Assembly (NCBI RefSeq): GCF_032854445.1
Contig: NC_088305.1
Coordinates: forward strand, 19,763,717-19,827,716
Source of the DNA: Liolophura sinensis
Lineage: Eukaryota > Mollusca > Polyplacophora > Chitonida > Chitonidae
DNA length: 64,000 bases
Direction of reading: 5' to 3'
Each line of letters begins with the position of its first letter. The first letter of the stretch is position 1. Positions 1 through 10,504 of this stretch are shown one piece after another. The notes below the pieces were generated by a model that was not told where the DNA came from, made no database searches, and worked only from the letters and a program-made list of their open reading frames with translations. The position numbers and the translations under genes were made by a program.

Positions 1-2882
1 GGCGTACTCGAGCTAAAGCTCGTAGGACTATCAAACAGTCCAAACGTGACTCTTGGAAACGTTATGTTTCTAAGATTAATCATCGTACCCCTATGTCAAA
101 AGTCTGGAATATGATCCAACGCATCAAAGGCAAGGGATCCGATGTCACTGTCAATCATCTTAAAGACGGAAATAATTCTTTGACAGAAAAACTTGACATA
201 GCCAATAGGGCGCTTCTTTTGCGCACCATTCGTCTTCAGATAATTACTTGCCTCAGTTCCAGCGTAACAAGGAACGGACCGAGGCAAGTCCTCTTGATTT
301 TACATCCTCTAATGAAGAATCCTACAATGCTAAATTTTCTCTACATGAACTATCCGCATCCCTTAGCAAGGCCCATAACTCAACTCCAGGGCCAGATGAT
401 ATCCACTATCAGCTTTTACGACACCTTCCAGAATCTTCCTTGAGGGTGCTTCTTGGAATTTTTAATACCATTTGGATTTCCGGGAATTTTCCTGCCTCAT
501 GGCAAAACGCTATTATTGTCCCCATCCCAAAGCCCGGAAAGGATTCTACCGATCCAAATAACTATCGTCCTATTTCCTTAACCAGTTGTGTATGCAAGAC
601 TATGGAGAGGATGATTAACGATCGCTTGGTTTGGTTTTTGGAGACTAATGAGTTGATAAGCGACATTCAATGTGGATTTCGAAAGAATCGCAGTACTGTT
701 GATCACCTTGTTCGTCTAGAATGCTTTATTAAGAACGGTATCGTTAATCGTGACCATGTCGTATCTGTCTTTTTTGATCTGGAAAAGGCATATGACACTA
801 CTTGGAAATATGGCATTATGAAAGATATGCATGGATTTGGACTTAGAGGCCGGCTTCCTGACTTTATTCGTAAATTCTTAGACCATCGTCACTTCCAAGT
901 TCGGGTTGGGGCTACCCTATCTGACTACTTTGAACAAGACCAGGGGGTTCCTCAAGGCAGCATTTTATCAGTTACTCACTTTAGCATTAAGATTAATAGC
1001 CTTGCAAGAGTTTTATCTCCTAGTATGAATGCGTCCCTTTTTGTGGACGATCTTGGTATCTCTTGTCGAGGCAAAGGTATGCAGACTATTGAGAGACAGC
1101 TGCAGATTTGCCTTAACAAAATCCATGCCTGGGCACTGGAGAACGGATTTAAGTTCTCCAAGTCGAAGGCTAACTGTGTACACTTTTGTCGGAAGTACTT
1201 CCCCCATGAAGACCCCAAGGTATTTTTAGATGGATCCCCCATCAAGGTTGTGCTGGAGGCAAAATTCCTCGGTGTGATCTTCGATAGGCACCTTACATTT
1301 GAATCTCACATTAATTATCTTAGAGCCAGATGCCTAAAGGCGCTTGATATTTTGAAGGTTGTCTCTAGTGCTCGATGGGGAGGGGATCATGAAACCCTAC
1401 TTCAGCTCTATCGAGCACTGATTCGTTCTAAGCTAGACTATGCCTGCAGTGTTTATGGAGGTGCGTCACGCTCCCAGTTGAAGAAACTCAATACTGTACA
1501 TCACCAGGCCCTACGGTTGTGCTTAGGTGCTTTCCGTACCTCTCCTGTGGAGAGTCTGTATGTTGAAGCAAACGAGCCTCCCCTGGAGCTTCGAAGAACT
1601 AAACTATCCTTACAGTATATCACCAAGCTTAGAGCCAATCCATCCAACCCAGCCTTTGATTGTGTCTTCCATCCGGAATTTGAAGACTTATATGCTCAGA
1701 AGCCATCCATTGTTCCTCCACTGGGTGTCCGCATCCAGGAACATGTGCAAGCAGCTGAACTTGGGCTGGATACTATCACCCCCATACGCATCCAGGAAGA
1801 CCCACCGTGGTTATGTCCTGAGCCTCAGGTTGATACCTCGCTCTCCTCCCTGAAGAAATCTTCCACCAACCCTTTAGTATACCAGCAGGAGTTTAGTAAT
1901 ATGTGTTCAAAGTATCCATTTTATCACCGCATATTAACTGACGGTTCCAAGAATGATGATGGCGTGGCTTCTGCCGCTGTCCTTGGACCCAGAACCGTTT
2001 GAACTCGGTTTCCAAATTCCTGTTCTGTATTTACTGCGGAAACCAAGGCAATTTTGTGCGCACTTCGGTCCATTCCAGAGCTAGGAGGTAGCAGATTTCT
2101 CATCTGCTCTGACTCCCTTTCCTGCCTCCAGGCAATTCGGGCTAGTTCGCCTGTACATCCAGACATTCTGTCTATCAGGGTAATGTTTAAACGACTTAAT
2201 GAAGATTTTATCATTGTCTTTTGTTGGGTGCCCGGGCATATGGGTATCCCTGGGAATACTGCTGCAGATGAAGCTGCGAAGGCGGCTTTGCATTCCGTTA
2301 CTACCCAAACTGACGTTCCATATTTGGACTTACGTTCACTTATTTGCTCCTATATCAAGCGCTTGTTTCAGGCTCAATGGGATGACCAGACAACCAACAA
2401 ATTGCATGATATTCGTCAGTTTGTTGGTCCAGCGCCTTCCCTTTCACGGCATTGTCTCCGCTCTTGCATTTTGAGGAGGTGTCGTATCGGTCACACACGT
2501 GCTACGCACGGGTATTTGTTAAAAGGAGAAGATGCTCCTCATTGCTTTGCTTGTGATCAACGGTTCACAGTCAAGCACATATTGCTTGACTGTGGCGACT
2601 TTGCTCCTGTACGAGATTCCTTTTATCACGTAAGCTCTCTTTCAGAACTTTTCAATTCTGTAGAAAGTGATACTATTTTTGACTTTCTCTCTGCCATTGG
2701 TATGGCAGGAAAGCTGTAATTTTAAACTACCGTCTGTGTTTGTTATGTGACTTCTGGTGTCCTTTTTAACTGAACAGTAAATGAATTATCCGTAGTAGAT
2801 CGACTACTTGACGTTTTATTGTCGAGATAAAACTGAAATATTGTTGAAAGCGACGTTAAAACTTTCACTCACTCACTCACTC
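1..2882 (+). mobile_element. I-group LINE retrotransposon, 3' part
   Basis: Non-LTR retrotransposon cut off by the window start. What remains is the linker after the endonuclease domain, the reverse transcriptase, the RNase H domain, a Cys/His motif and a 3' UTR from about 2720. The element ends in an (ACTC)n tail at about 2866-2882, which abuts a GTAG microsatellite. RNase H downstream of RT is typical of the I group (I, Nimb and relatives); the exact clade is inference. The matching place in block X' (near 44293) has the microsatellite but no LINE, so the LINE lies outside the duplicated segment or was inserted at its edge. Confidence 0.9.
3..2719 (+). pseudogene. LINE ORF2: reverse transcriptase plus RNase H, broken
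   Basis: ORF2 copies the element's RNA into DNA at the target site. The linker reads in one frame from 3 to about 205, then shifts to the frame used from about 212 onward, so there is one frameshift at about 205-212. Reverse transcriptase motifs: YRPISL near 560, FFDLEKAYD with its first Asp at 776-778, QGVPQGS at 941-961, and catalytic box FVDD at 1040-1051 (the usual form is FADD). An in-frame TGA at 2000-2002 cuts the RNase H region. RNase H acidic residues remain at 1940 (Asp), 2039 (Glu), 2111 (Asp) and 2267 (Asp), with PGH at 2231-2239. A Cys/His-rich tail, ending near CGDF, follows. With one frameshift and one stop the copy is inactive but fairly young. The endonuclease is outside the window. 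Confidence 0.9.
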
Positions 2883-2957
2883 GTAGGTAGGTAGGTAGGT
2901 AGGTAGGTATGTAGGTAGGTAGGTATGTAGGTAGGTAGGTATGTATGTATGTATAGG
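2883..2957. repeat. GTAG/GTAT tetranucleotide microsatellite at duplication edge
   Basis: Runs of GTAG and GTAT lie between the LINE tail and a SINE fragment. The related run at 44293-44474 is longer and richer in GTAT, and is the left edge of block X'. Homology between X and X' begins inside these runs. Confidence 0.9.
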
Positions 2958-2966
2958 TTTTGGGGG

Positions 2967-3095
2967 GTCTGACAGCAACCCGCGCATGGTCATGGGTTTC
3001 CCCCGGGCTCTGCCCGGTTTCTTCCCACCATATTTCGTATAGGTGAAATATTCTTGAGTACGGCGTAAAACACCAATCAAATAAATAAATAAATA
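2967..3095 (+). mobile_element. tRNA-derived SINE, 3' fragment
   Basis: The 3' half of the SINE family seen in full at 14239-14466: GTCTGACAGCAACC, CCCCGGGCTCTGCCCGG, then GTAAAACACCAATCAAATAA and an AATA tail. The tRNA-like head is missing. Confidence 0.85.
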
Positions 3096-4228
3096 TGTTT
3101 TGGGGTTCTACCTTTTTTAAAATTAATTTTAAAAAAGAAACCAAAGATAATGTTATAAAATAGCATTTAAACCAAAGAACTCCTCAACCCTGAACAATTT
3201 TTTATCCTTCTTGATAAAACCACAGCAATCGGCTTCTACTTCAAGTGGAAAAGGCTATCTTAAGACATACATCTCTCCAAGAAAAATACTCTCGTTTCCT
3301 CATGCATGGTACATACCTTTAAATCTCACAATTTTTTATACAAATCTCGCTTAGCACCATCTCTTGGAAACAGTTCTGATGTGCATGGTTTATTTTGATA
3401 AAAGCTGGCAACATAGTCCTCACAACATAGTCTTGCGGATATTGTGTGATCAAGCCTTACAGTTCTACTCCAGCGGATGCCATTAACAATGAAAGCAGGA
3501 TATATGCATTTCAGTGTGAGTAGATTAAAAAGTTGGTTTTGTCTTTGATTTTCATGTTGTTGTTTATTTGACTGCTTTGTGCCAGTTGGTGGGCTTTCCT
3601 CAAACCCGCTTGCCCTATAGGTGATTTCCGTGTGCCGAAAACAGCGTGTCTTGAGATATTTTTTTAACAGTTTTAGACTAACAGTTCCGAAAAGTGTTTA
3701 TAAATACCCGTGACTGTACGTGACTTGCAGAACGTAAGATACAAATGTCTAAAAGTAAGCAGCATATATGGGCATGCAAGTTGTTGTTGTATTGTGCTGG
3801 TTTCATTAAATCGATACAAGGCGTAGCCTTATTTCTTCATCTCATACTTCCTCCAGAAAAAAAAACAGTTTTAATATGCTATGAACATCATTCCATACTT
3901 TTTATCTTTCCTTTGTTGGAGTTTAAAGGCAGAGAAGACTCTAGCATGAAGCACATGTCAGGTGAAATATTGTCTGGGAAAACATTTCGATTTATTATTT
4001 TTTTTAATTTTTCATATATTGGGACTAACGATGTCACTTCAGGTTTTTGCCACTAGACACACACAGAGTGCTATATTTCATCACTTAAAATGTATCTACA
4101 TTTAGAGCTATGAATGCATTCACAAACTGACCTTGAAGCGAAATATTTCAAGCCAAAAACATTTCTGTGACGTCACTGATACCCAACACTGGGTCCCAAC
4201 AGACCACCAAGGAATCCTATTATCGTAT
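3096..4228. other. Non-coding spacer of block X
   Basis: AT-rich sequence without a convincing gene. A TATAAATAC at 3699-3707 precedes a 103-codon frame at 3745-4056. In block X' the corresponding frame changes reading at a poly-T tract and ends differently, so it is not accepted as a gene. Confidence 0.5.
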
Positions 4229-4357
4229 AACCTGCGGATGGTCGTGGGTTTCCGCCGGGCTCTGCCCGGTTTCCACCCACCATAATGCTGGCCGCCGTCG
4301 TACAAGTAAAATATTCTTCAGTACGGCCTAAAACACCAATCAAATATATAAATAAAT
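4229..4357 (+). mobile_element. tRNA-derived SINE, 3' fragment
   Basis: Second 3' fragment of the same SINE family (CCGGGCTCTGCCCGG core, then a CACCAATCAAATATATAAAT tail). It is more complete at GCTGGCCGCCGTCGTA than the fragment at 2967. The same fragment occurs at 45748-45878. Confidence 0.85.
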
Positions 4358-5017
4358 GTTATGATGTACACACGTTTCAATGCAATTGATCATTATTGAT
4401 TTTTGATTATTTAATGCAATAATCAACAATTATGCATTATGTAATGATTATTATGAAGTGCTGTCAATGTTTACCTATCCTTAATAATGTTTTCTTGTGG
4501 CCCTTGGTAGTGACACTTGCCACAGTGATTGGGTGCAGTCTGCACTCAACCCAGTCGTCATCACTATCAGGGCTTGCCTCCCTCAGATGTGGTTTGGTCA
4601 AGGAATGGTCACTTTGATGTCATTCTTATGCTGTCTATAAATTCATAATGTGTTGAAGGCTAGCTTCCGCGTTAGATTTAAATACCAACCATTTGTGTGG
4701 TCAACACTGGGAACGGCTTTGTCATCCCGGTGACGGTTTTTTTTAAAAAGAAATTCGGTTTAATAAAGGATTAGTAATTGTTTTTCATGGGGACACTGTT
4801 TTCGTCTGATTATTTTTCATTCTGATAGTTCTGGCCAGCTACATAATAGCTACGGCTACATACTATGTTTTAAATACATTTCATTCAGTCACAAAAATTC
4901 TATAAAAATAAATAAATAAAACTATTTTCCTGGACAGTGTTTAAGGCTCTTTCATCAGATAAATACATTATTACTTTCTTAAGTGATCAAGTTTCAATGA
5001 AATTGTATTCATACCAA
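4358..5017. other. Non-coding spacer of block X
   Basis: AT-rich. I see no gene, RNA or element here. A 61-codon frame at 4432-4617 has no recognisable domain. Confidence 0.5.
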
Positions 5018-5457
5018 CTGTATTCTCACAGTACTCACCAACAGTTCGAAACAAAAGTGAAAGTAAACAATAGTCCATAGCCCCAAGATGCTGAGGAAAC
5101 CGGCTGTATTCTCACAGTACTCACCAACGGTTCGAAACAAAAGTGAAAGTAAACAATAGTCCATAGCCCCAAGATGCTGAGGAAACCGGCTGTATTCTCA
5201 CAGCACTCACCAACAGTAAGAAACAAAAGTGAAAGTAAACAGTAGTCCATAGCCCCAAGAGACTGAGGAAACCGACTGTATTCTCACAGTATTCAGAAAA
5301 CAGTACGAACCAAAAGTGAAAAGTAGACAATACCCCGCACCCCAAGAGATTGAGGAAACCGACTGTATTCTCACAGCACTCACCAACAGAACGAAACAAA
5401 CGTAAAAAGTAAACAATAACCCACAGCCCCAAGAGACTGAGGAAACAGCTATAAATA
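5018..5457. repeat. 86-bp minisatellite, five copies
   Basis: CTGTATTCTCACAG recurs at 5018, 5104, 5190, 5276 and 5363, giving a period of 86-87 bp. Each unit carries ACTCACCAACAG and TAGCCCCAAGA with substitutions between units. Block X' has only four units (46529, 46615, 46701, 46788). Open frames of up to 131 codons on the minus strand are by-products of the repeat. Confidence 0.95.
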
Positions 5458-6240
5458 CGGACATTAACTACTGTTGATCTTAAACATTTAACCACGAAAA
5501 AATGTATCGGCCACACGTGTCAAGACATAAGGCCACACAGGTCCATAACATGTGGTAATTTAACAGGGTTGTTATTGGTATGACGTCACAGCCTGATCCA
5601 GATTCTGACTTCAAAGTATAGGACATAAGTGTTTCCTGACTCAGAGTTACCCAATTGACATGTTGAAGGAGTTTTTCTCCAAGCTTGGTGATCAGATATT
5701 GTTTGGCTAGGTTGCAAACAACATTTTTCTAGCGACCTTAAGTTTGGCGAAACATCCGTCATTGTTAATATTTTGAAGTGACGAATTCGAGTAGAGAACC
5801 CATTACTTTTGGACATATTCTTGTTGTAACAAATTATGTACAGCATCTTTCCAGCTAAAACAACATTAGTACTCACTGACTGTAGCATGATTTTGGCATA
5901 AAACGTCCTTTGTACCAAGTTTAAGACAATAAATCATTTTGTTGTTGTTGTTGTTGTTGTTGTTTCCCCGCGCACGATCGTCGTTCACGGTGAACTGTTG
6001 CTGGACGAGGTTGTCTACTTTACGACGTCCTTTAGTGTTAAACTCATATTGAAGAGTTTCAAAAGGGGCATTAACTTGTATTTGCGAAAGTAAATAGTTT
6101 CACTCTACAGGCTCATCTCCCTTCTACCTACGAGTTATTGTTCATCTTTCCATTATTTAAAAAAAATCTATTTACAGTTAGATTGTTGCGCCATGATATT
6201 AGATACGCATGTACATAAATAGTATTTCTGTACACAGATG
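5458..6240. other. Spacer with an invariant segment and a TTG run
   Basis: About 5530-5925 appears base-for-base identical to its partner in X' (about 46962-47357), although surrounding sequence differs by a few percent. A 110-codon minus-strand frame (5586-5918) lies in this segment. It has no recognised domain and is not called as a gene. A (TTG)n run follows at 5939-5963, longer here than in X'. Confidence 0.5.
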
Positions 6241-6249
6241 TGTTATTAG

Positions 6250-6313
6250 CCAATCAGTGCCCTGAGTACCAGCCTTGGTACTCATGAATATTTATGAGCG
6301 TAGACTATAAATA
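6250..6313 (+). promoter_or_regulatory. Possible promoter: CCAAT box, palindromes, TATA box
   Basis: CCAAT stands at 6250-6254. It is followed by the inverted repeat GAGTACCA-gcct-TGGTACTC (6264-6283), a second one CTCAT/ATGAG (6281-6298), and TATAAATA at 6306-6313. The CCAAT-to-TATA spacing of about 55 bp is usual for RNA polymerase II promoters. The arrangement is kept in X' (47681-47744), but these copies are young, so conservation is weak support. No downstream coding exon is recognised. Confidence 0.35.
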
Positions 6314-6496
6314 CTGGGCAAATTCCCACTTTTAGTCCCAAATGATCTCGGACCACCGTCGTGTTAACATCTAAATTTCCACCTAGTTAGCTTTCTAAGG
6401 CAGGTATTTTACATGTACATAGGCAGTGTAAAGTGGTAGGTAGAAAAGTTGTCAGCACTGAAGTGGGATTTCAGCTTTAGAGCATACCAAGAGACA

Positions 6497-6830
6497 GTGG
6501 GACTGCTAGTTCCAAATTGTGACACAAGTGTTCCCAGGCTGTGGGACTGACTTTCCCAGGCTGTGAGACTGATATTCCCAACCATGATTGAGACAGTATA
6601 TCTCGATAGTTTATAACTGGGATTTTGTGGACCAAAATTTTATAATTCCCAAGTATGTGCTGAAACATTTATACTGGGAGAAGTTGTCTATAAGTGCCGC
6701 TGAGCAATAGTGGGACTGGGATTCCCAGTTTCGGCACAGTGAGACGCCGAGTCCCAGAATTTGGAACTCGTTTTCCCAAGTTATTACCGGACCATTTCTG
6801 GAACTGTTACTCCCAGAAAACACCTGAAAG
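6497..6830. repeat. Degenerate repeat of GTGGGACTG / TTCCCAG modules
   Basis: Short modules such as GTGGGACTG, TTCCCAGGCTGTG and GGGATTCCCAG recur every 25-35 bp with heavy decay. The GGGA and TCCC parts are mutually complementary. Block X' holds the same array at about 47930-48250. Confidence 0.5.
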
Positions 6831-7084
6831 TATTATTTGCTGATAATGTCTCCACACATGACTGACATATTCTCTATATAACACCAGTAGGACATACCGC
6901 TATCACAGCAGCACTAGGTTTAATACCTCCCTGAGATATTCCTAACACAGTTATCCGAACCATCTGAAGTACAGATCCAGGAGTATACAGGTATTGTTCC
7001 AGAGTTCGACACTGGGTGTTTCACGCTACCAATATTGAGCTTTCCCCTGTAGTAAATGGTGTGACTTGGAACTGGGATATCTGT

Positions 7085-7269
7085 TTCGCCACCCTCAAGT
7101 ATATTTTAATTATACGACGGCAATCCGAAGGTTGGTCAGACCTTTCCACTTACGACCAGAGCTCAAGGCAGCATTAGCTGGACTTTACCTAACAGATACC
7201 TCATTGGTGAGCGGCTCTTGGGTCATTGTGCCGCGCTGGCGTGCTAATACCGTCGGCCACGGAGGCCCC
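7085..7269 (-). mobile_element. tRNA-derived SINE with internal deletion
   Basis: Minus-strand copy: GGGGCCTCCGTGGCC head at 7255-7269, then the rest of the head and middle, then a tail piece at its low-coordinate end. The GGGCTCTGCCC stretch between is missing. It marks the left edge of block Y1. Full-length relatives stand at the left edges of Y2 (23292) and Y3 (38889). Confidence 0.8.
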
Positions 7270-8025
7270 TGAAACTTATATGCACATCGCGTACAAAATC
7301 GTCACAAATCATACAATCAGAGAAATATCTACATACGTGTTTAGCCTAATTTTATATTCCTTCAATGTATTTTGTCCATTTTCTATCTTGAATGTCGGCT
7401 GGACTAGCATTTTGACTGGACAAGTCGTTTAGAGGAAAAAAGATAGTATGCTTATTAAGTGAGCCTCTAGGAGAAAGGCCTTTAAAACTGTTTATAAAAG
7501 TCTATTTACTTTTTTGTAGATTTTTTGAGCATGTTCCAATTTTAAGGTGGGCTTTATGAACCATATTGCAATTGACAAAGTATACTGTAAACTCAAATAG
7601 GCCCAAGATTTTTAGTTTTTTGAAGAATGCTACCTTTTACTCGTCTGTGAAAAGAAACATTTCAATATTAAAACGTGTGTTTAGAGTGAGCTGTTATTTT
7701 AGCAACACCAGCTATATGTAACATAGAAATCAAACATTTAAAAACTCTCTACAAAAATTTAAAAAAACAATAAATGACGGTATTTTTATGTACAGTTTTC
7801 AGTGGTCCGTCTCATTAACCATATTTCATTTCTTTTAAGCTATCCTTCATTTTAATTATATTACCTAAATACAAACAATGAAATTTATTTACCTCCGCTC
7901 AAGGTAAATAAATTATCGAAATACAATACACATACATAGCTCTATGAAAAATCCGATAAAAAGTTTGCTAAGTGTTGCTAACACCATACGACACGGTAAA
8001 AACTTTTTGTATGCATCGTTATTTA
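7270..8025. other. AT-rich spacer of block Y1
   Basis: No gene seen. The sequence recurs in Y2 (23553-24424), Y3 (39151-40068) and Y4 (48599-49337). Y3 carries a private insertion of about 45 bp near 39174-39218. Confidence 0.5.
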
Positions 8026-8347
8026 CAAACCATTATAGACCCAAAGCACACAAAGGCATACACACCATTATAACCAAGAGCATACATTGGCATACAAACC
8101 ATTATAAACTCAAAGCATACATAGGCACACACACCATTAACAACCCAAATCATACAAACCATTACCAACCCAAACCATACATAAACATACACACCATAAT
8201 CAACCCAAAGCATGCATAAGCATACAAACCATTACCAACCCACAGCATATATAAGCATACAAACCATTACCAACCCAAAGCATACAAACCATTACCAACC
8301 CACAGCATACAAACCATTATCAACCCAAACATGCATAAGCATACAAA
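8026..8347. repeat. About 36-bp minisatellite (CCATTA / CAACCCAAAGCATAC)
   Basis: Around nine to ten degenerate units built from ACAAACCATTACCAACCC and AAAGCATACATAAGCATAC, some shortened to about 22 bp. The related arrays at 24425, 40069 and 49338 hold roughly four to six units, so copy number differs between blocks. Confidence 0.85.
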
Positions 8348-8554
8348 CATACAAGGTCAAGGTAAGTCAGGCTTGATAACAATGTAAACGGCTAGTGAAG
8401 GTCCATTCTCAGCACAAATCTGCGGCTAATCGCGACAATAAAGCGTCGTTAATCCTTAACATCGTCACGGAAATCAAACTTTTCTCAATAATTATTAAAC
8501 ATGAACGCCGTTTGTCTACGTTTATCGGCGAGAAAATGTACGAAAAATGTATTT

Positions 8555-8930
8555 ACAATGTGTTCGCCTAAAATAGGTAAAATGTCGGATGGTCACAACT
8601 AACACTAGGTCCCTGTTGGAAGAAACCATGGTCTACTATCTTGTGAGCTTCACGAGGTGCCGTGGTCGTTACAATCGGCACATAGTTTTCTGGAACAGGA
8701 AGAATATACTTCGTTTTTACGGCTTCGGTAACCTAATAGTGGAGAGACCAAAGATGAAACCCGGGTCGGGTCATATCAGAGACTTTGAACACTACTTGTT
8801 GCGGCGGCGCTTGGCGCTCAGCACTAAGAGGTTTGGGGTAGGAAGCAGGACTGGTTGGCGTGGTGTCGGTATATTGTGAATCGGTGGGGTGTTATGTTGA
8901 CGGCATGGAGACGCCCTGTGACAAGAAGAC
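8555..8930. repeat. Uncharacterised interspersed repeat
   Basis: A higher-GC stretch ending in GCAGGACTGGTTGGCGTGG and a GTCGGTATATTGTGAATCGG motif, present in all four Y blocks (24900, 40555, 49735). A 96-codon frame runs through it but changes freely between copies. I do not recognise the family. Confidence 0.45.
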
Positions 8931-8939
8931 ATAGTATAT

Positions 8940-9731
8940 GTACACACTCACCTAATGACCCAACATCGTAACATTTGATAGCCACATACGAAAAACACTG
9001 AAAGCCCTTGGCTATCAAAACTGGGTCATTCACAATGCCCTGAAAACTAATCTCCCCAAGACGCCCACTAACATAGCAACAACAGGTACTACTAGTGCTA
9101 TAACTCTACATATGTACAAGGTTTACCGGAAAATATCAGAAGACTTTTCGCGCAACATTCTATAAAAACAGCCTTAAAACCATATCAGAAACTGAGAACA
9201 TCTCGACATAAGGACAAGGCCATCAAAGACAAGGCAAGTGGTGTGGTGTATGAAATAAAATGTGGTGAAAGCACGTGCAGTGATTCATATATTGGTGAAA
9301 CACAGCAGCCACTACGTAACCGTGTTAAACAACACTAAACACCGGCACCTAGTGGCTATGATTCTGCTGTATTCCGACATACATGTAATGATACAGGTGT
9401 AACTTATCACATACCTGGGACTCAGCGTTGAAAAAATGTTTAACTTCTGTAAATGTACCTCTACATGGTAAAATTTGTTCACTCGTGTAAAACTGTATTA
9501 TACTCAAATTCTGTCACAATACACCAGCTCCACTTGTCTCATGGTTTAAAATTGTATAGACCCATTGTATACTTCAACCGTGAACGTGAACTGTGTTCAT
9601 CATGAAACTTGTACATACTGGTTTGTTCACTTTGTTTTTGTCTGTAACTTCAATATAAATAGGAATTCCTTTTGTTTAACACCTTACTCTGTTGAAGGCC
9701 ATATGTTGTCGCAGCAACGTCAGTAAATAAT
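8940..9731 (+). mobile_element. Penelope-like retroelement remnant (GIY-YIG end)
   Basis: Fossil 3' end of a Penelope-like element. It shows remains of the linker after the reverse transcriptase, then the GIY-YIG endonuclease signature (GVVYEIKCG followed by SYIG), then an A/T-rich 3' UTR ending near a GAAGGCCATATG...CGTCAGTAAATA motif. It is 5' truncated and broken by several changes. Copies lie in Y2 and Y4. Block Y3 stops at its left edge. Confidence 0.75.
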
Positions 9732-10046
9732 ATACATTGTCCAGAAGAACAGTTTTATAGTGCTATCTTTTATAGTATACCAACCTGGATGTCTGAAAAT
9801 CTACATTCCTATATGACAGTATTATGTTATACACACTTAGACAACCGTTTTCCTGTTAAAAGTAATATATTAATTTGTTGAGTGTTTATACCCTGACATC
9901 CTGTTCAATGCACTGGAGATATCTTGTCCATATATACCATTAGGTAAATAATGGGGATAACATACTCAAACTAAGCAAACAACTTTATATACCGGTACTG
10001 ACTTGAATTGCTTCGTCAGGGGCTCCACTTCACAAAGCGTGTATAT
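9732..10046. other. Spacer after the PLE remnant
   Basis: AT-rich, with no gene seen. It ends in the ATAT target (10043-10046) of the neighbouring insertion. Confidence 0.5.
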
Positions 10047-10500
10047 GGCCACAGACCCCCATTAGTTTTCCATAAGCGACAATGTTAACGTTTAGCGCTG
10101 TAGCTCAGTCCCAAACATTCCGAGGCCAATAAGCTTTGGTGCATACCTGGCCCAGCCTGTGAGAAAGAAGCTGTAAAAATCTTGACATAGGTTGACCGTC
10201 AAAATCTGGACCTTTACATGCCGGCAGCTGGGAGGGGTGCCTAGCAACGCCAAGGGGACGTCACTCGCAGTCTCATCACCACCTGTCTCCTTGTGTCCTC
10301 TCGCCCAGAATTTCAAACTTTCACCATTAAAACTCATACCTGCCCAAAGCTTAGACAATTTCCATCATTTTGATACCAAGCATGCACCTGTACACCAAAA
10401 ACGGCAGGCTGACAGCAAAAAAAAGACTTTATACCCTAAAATACACAGAACTACAATCGTCCCTACTGAAAAACGGAAGTTGTAATGGGGTTCTGTGTCC
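10047..10500. mobile_element. 454-bp non-autonomous DNA transposon, private to Y1
   Basis: Bounded by inverted repeats: GGCCACAGACCCCCATTA at the left, and the reverse complement of GGACACAGAACCCCATTA at the right (16 of 18 matching). It is flanked by ATAT on both sides (10043-10046 and 10501-10504). Y2 (near 26376) and Y4 (near 51186) read straight through as TGTATATGTGCCT, giving clean empty sites. The insertion is therefore younger than the duplications. It holds no transposase; the superfamily is not assigned. Confidence 0.85.
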
Positions 10501-10504
10501 ATAT

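Larger units (their letters stand above)
2883..7084. repeat. Segmental duplication block X
   Basis: This block is matched by 44293-48540 (block X') with the same order of SINE pieces, minisatellite, TTG run and CCAAT/TATA region, and only scattered substitutions and small indels. Homology stops near 6970, where X reads CAGATCCAGG and X' reads CAGATGTCGT. No convincing protein-coding gene was found inside. Confidence 0.85.

Noticed and set aside
3745-4056. 103-codon + strand frame 46 bp after a TATA-like box
   Set aside because: The X' counterpart (45267-45626) changes frame at a poly-T tract and ends with different residues; no domain is recognised.
5018-5457. CRISPR-like array
   Set aside because: Units are continuous and similar throughout with no unique spacers, in a eukaryotic context; it is a minisatellite.
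5121-5516. 131-codon minus-strand frame rich in Cys/Phe/Trp (and the 170-codon one at 46546-47058)
   Set aside because: It runs through the 86-bp minisatellite; the same repeat is open in several frames, and unit loss shifts the frame between copies.
8589-8879. 96-codon + strand frame in all Y blocks
   Set aside because: Lies in an interspersed repeat; start, length and residues vary freely among the four copies.
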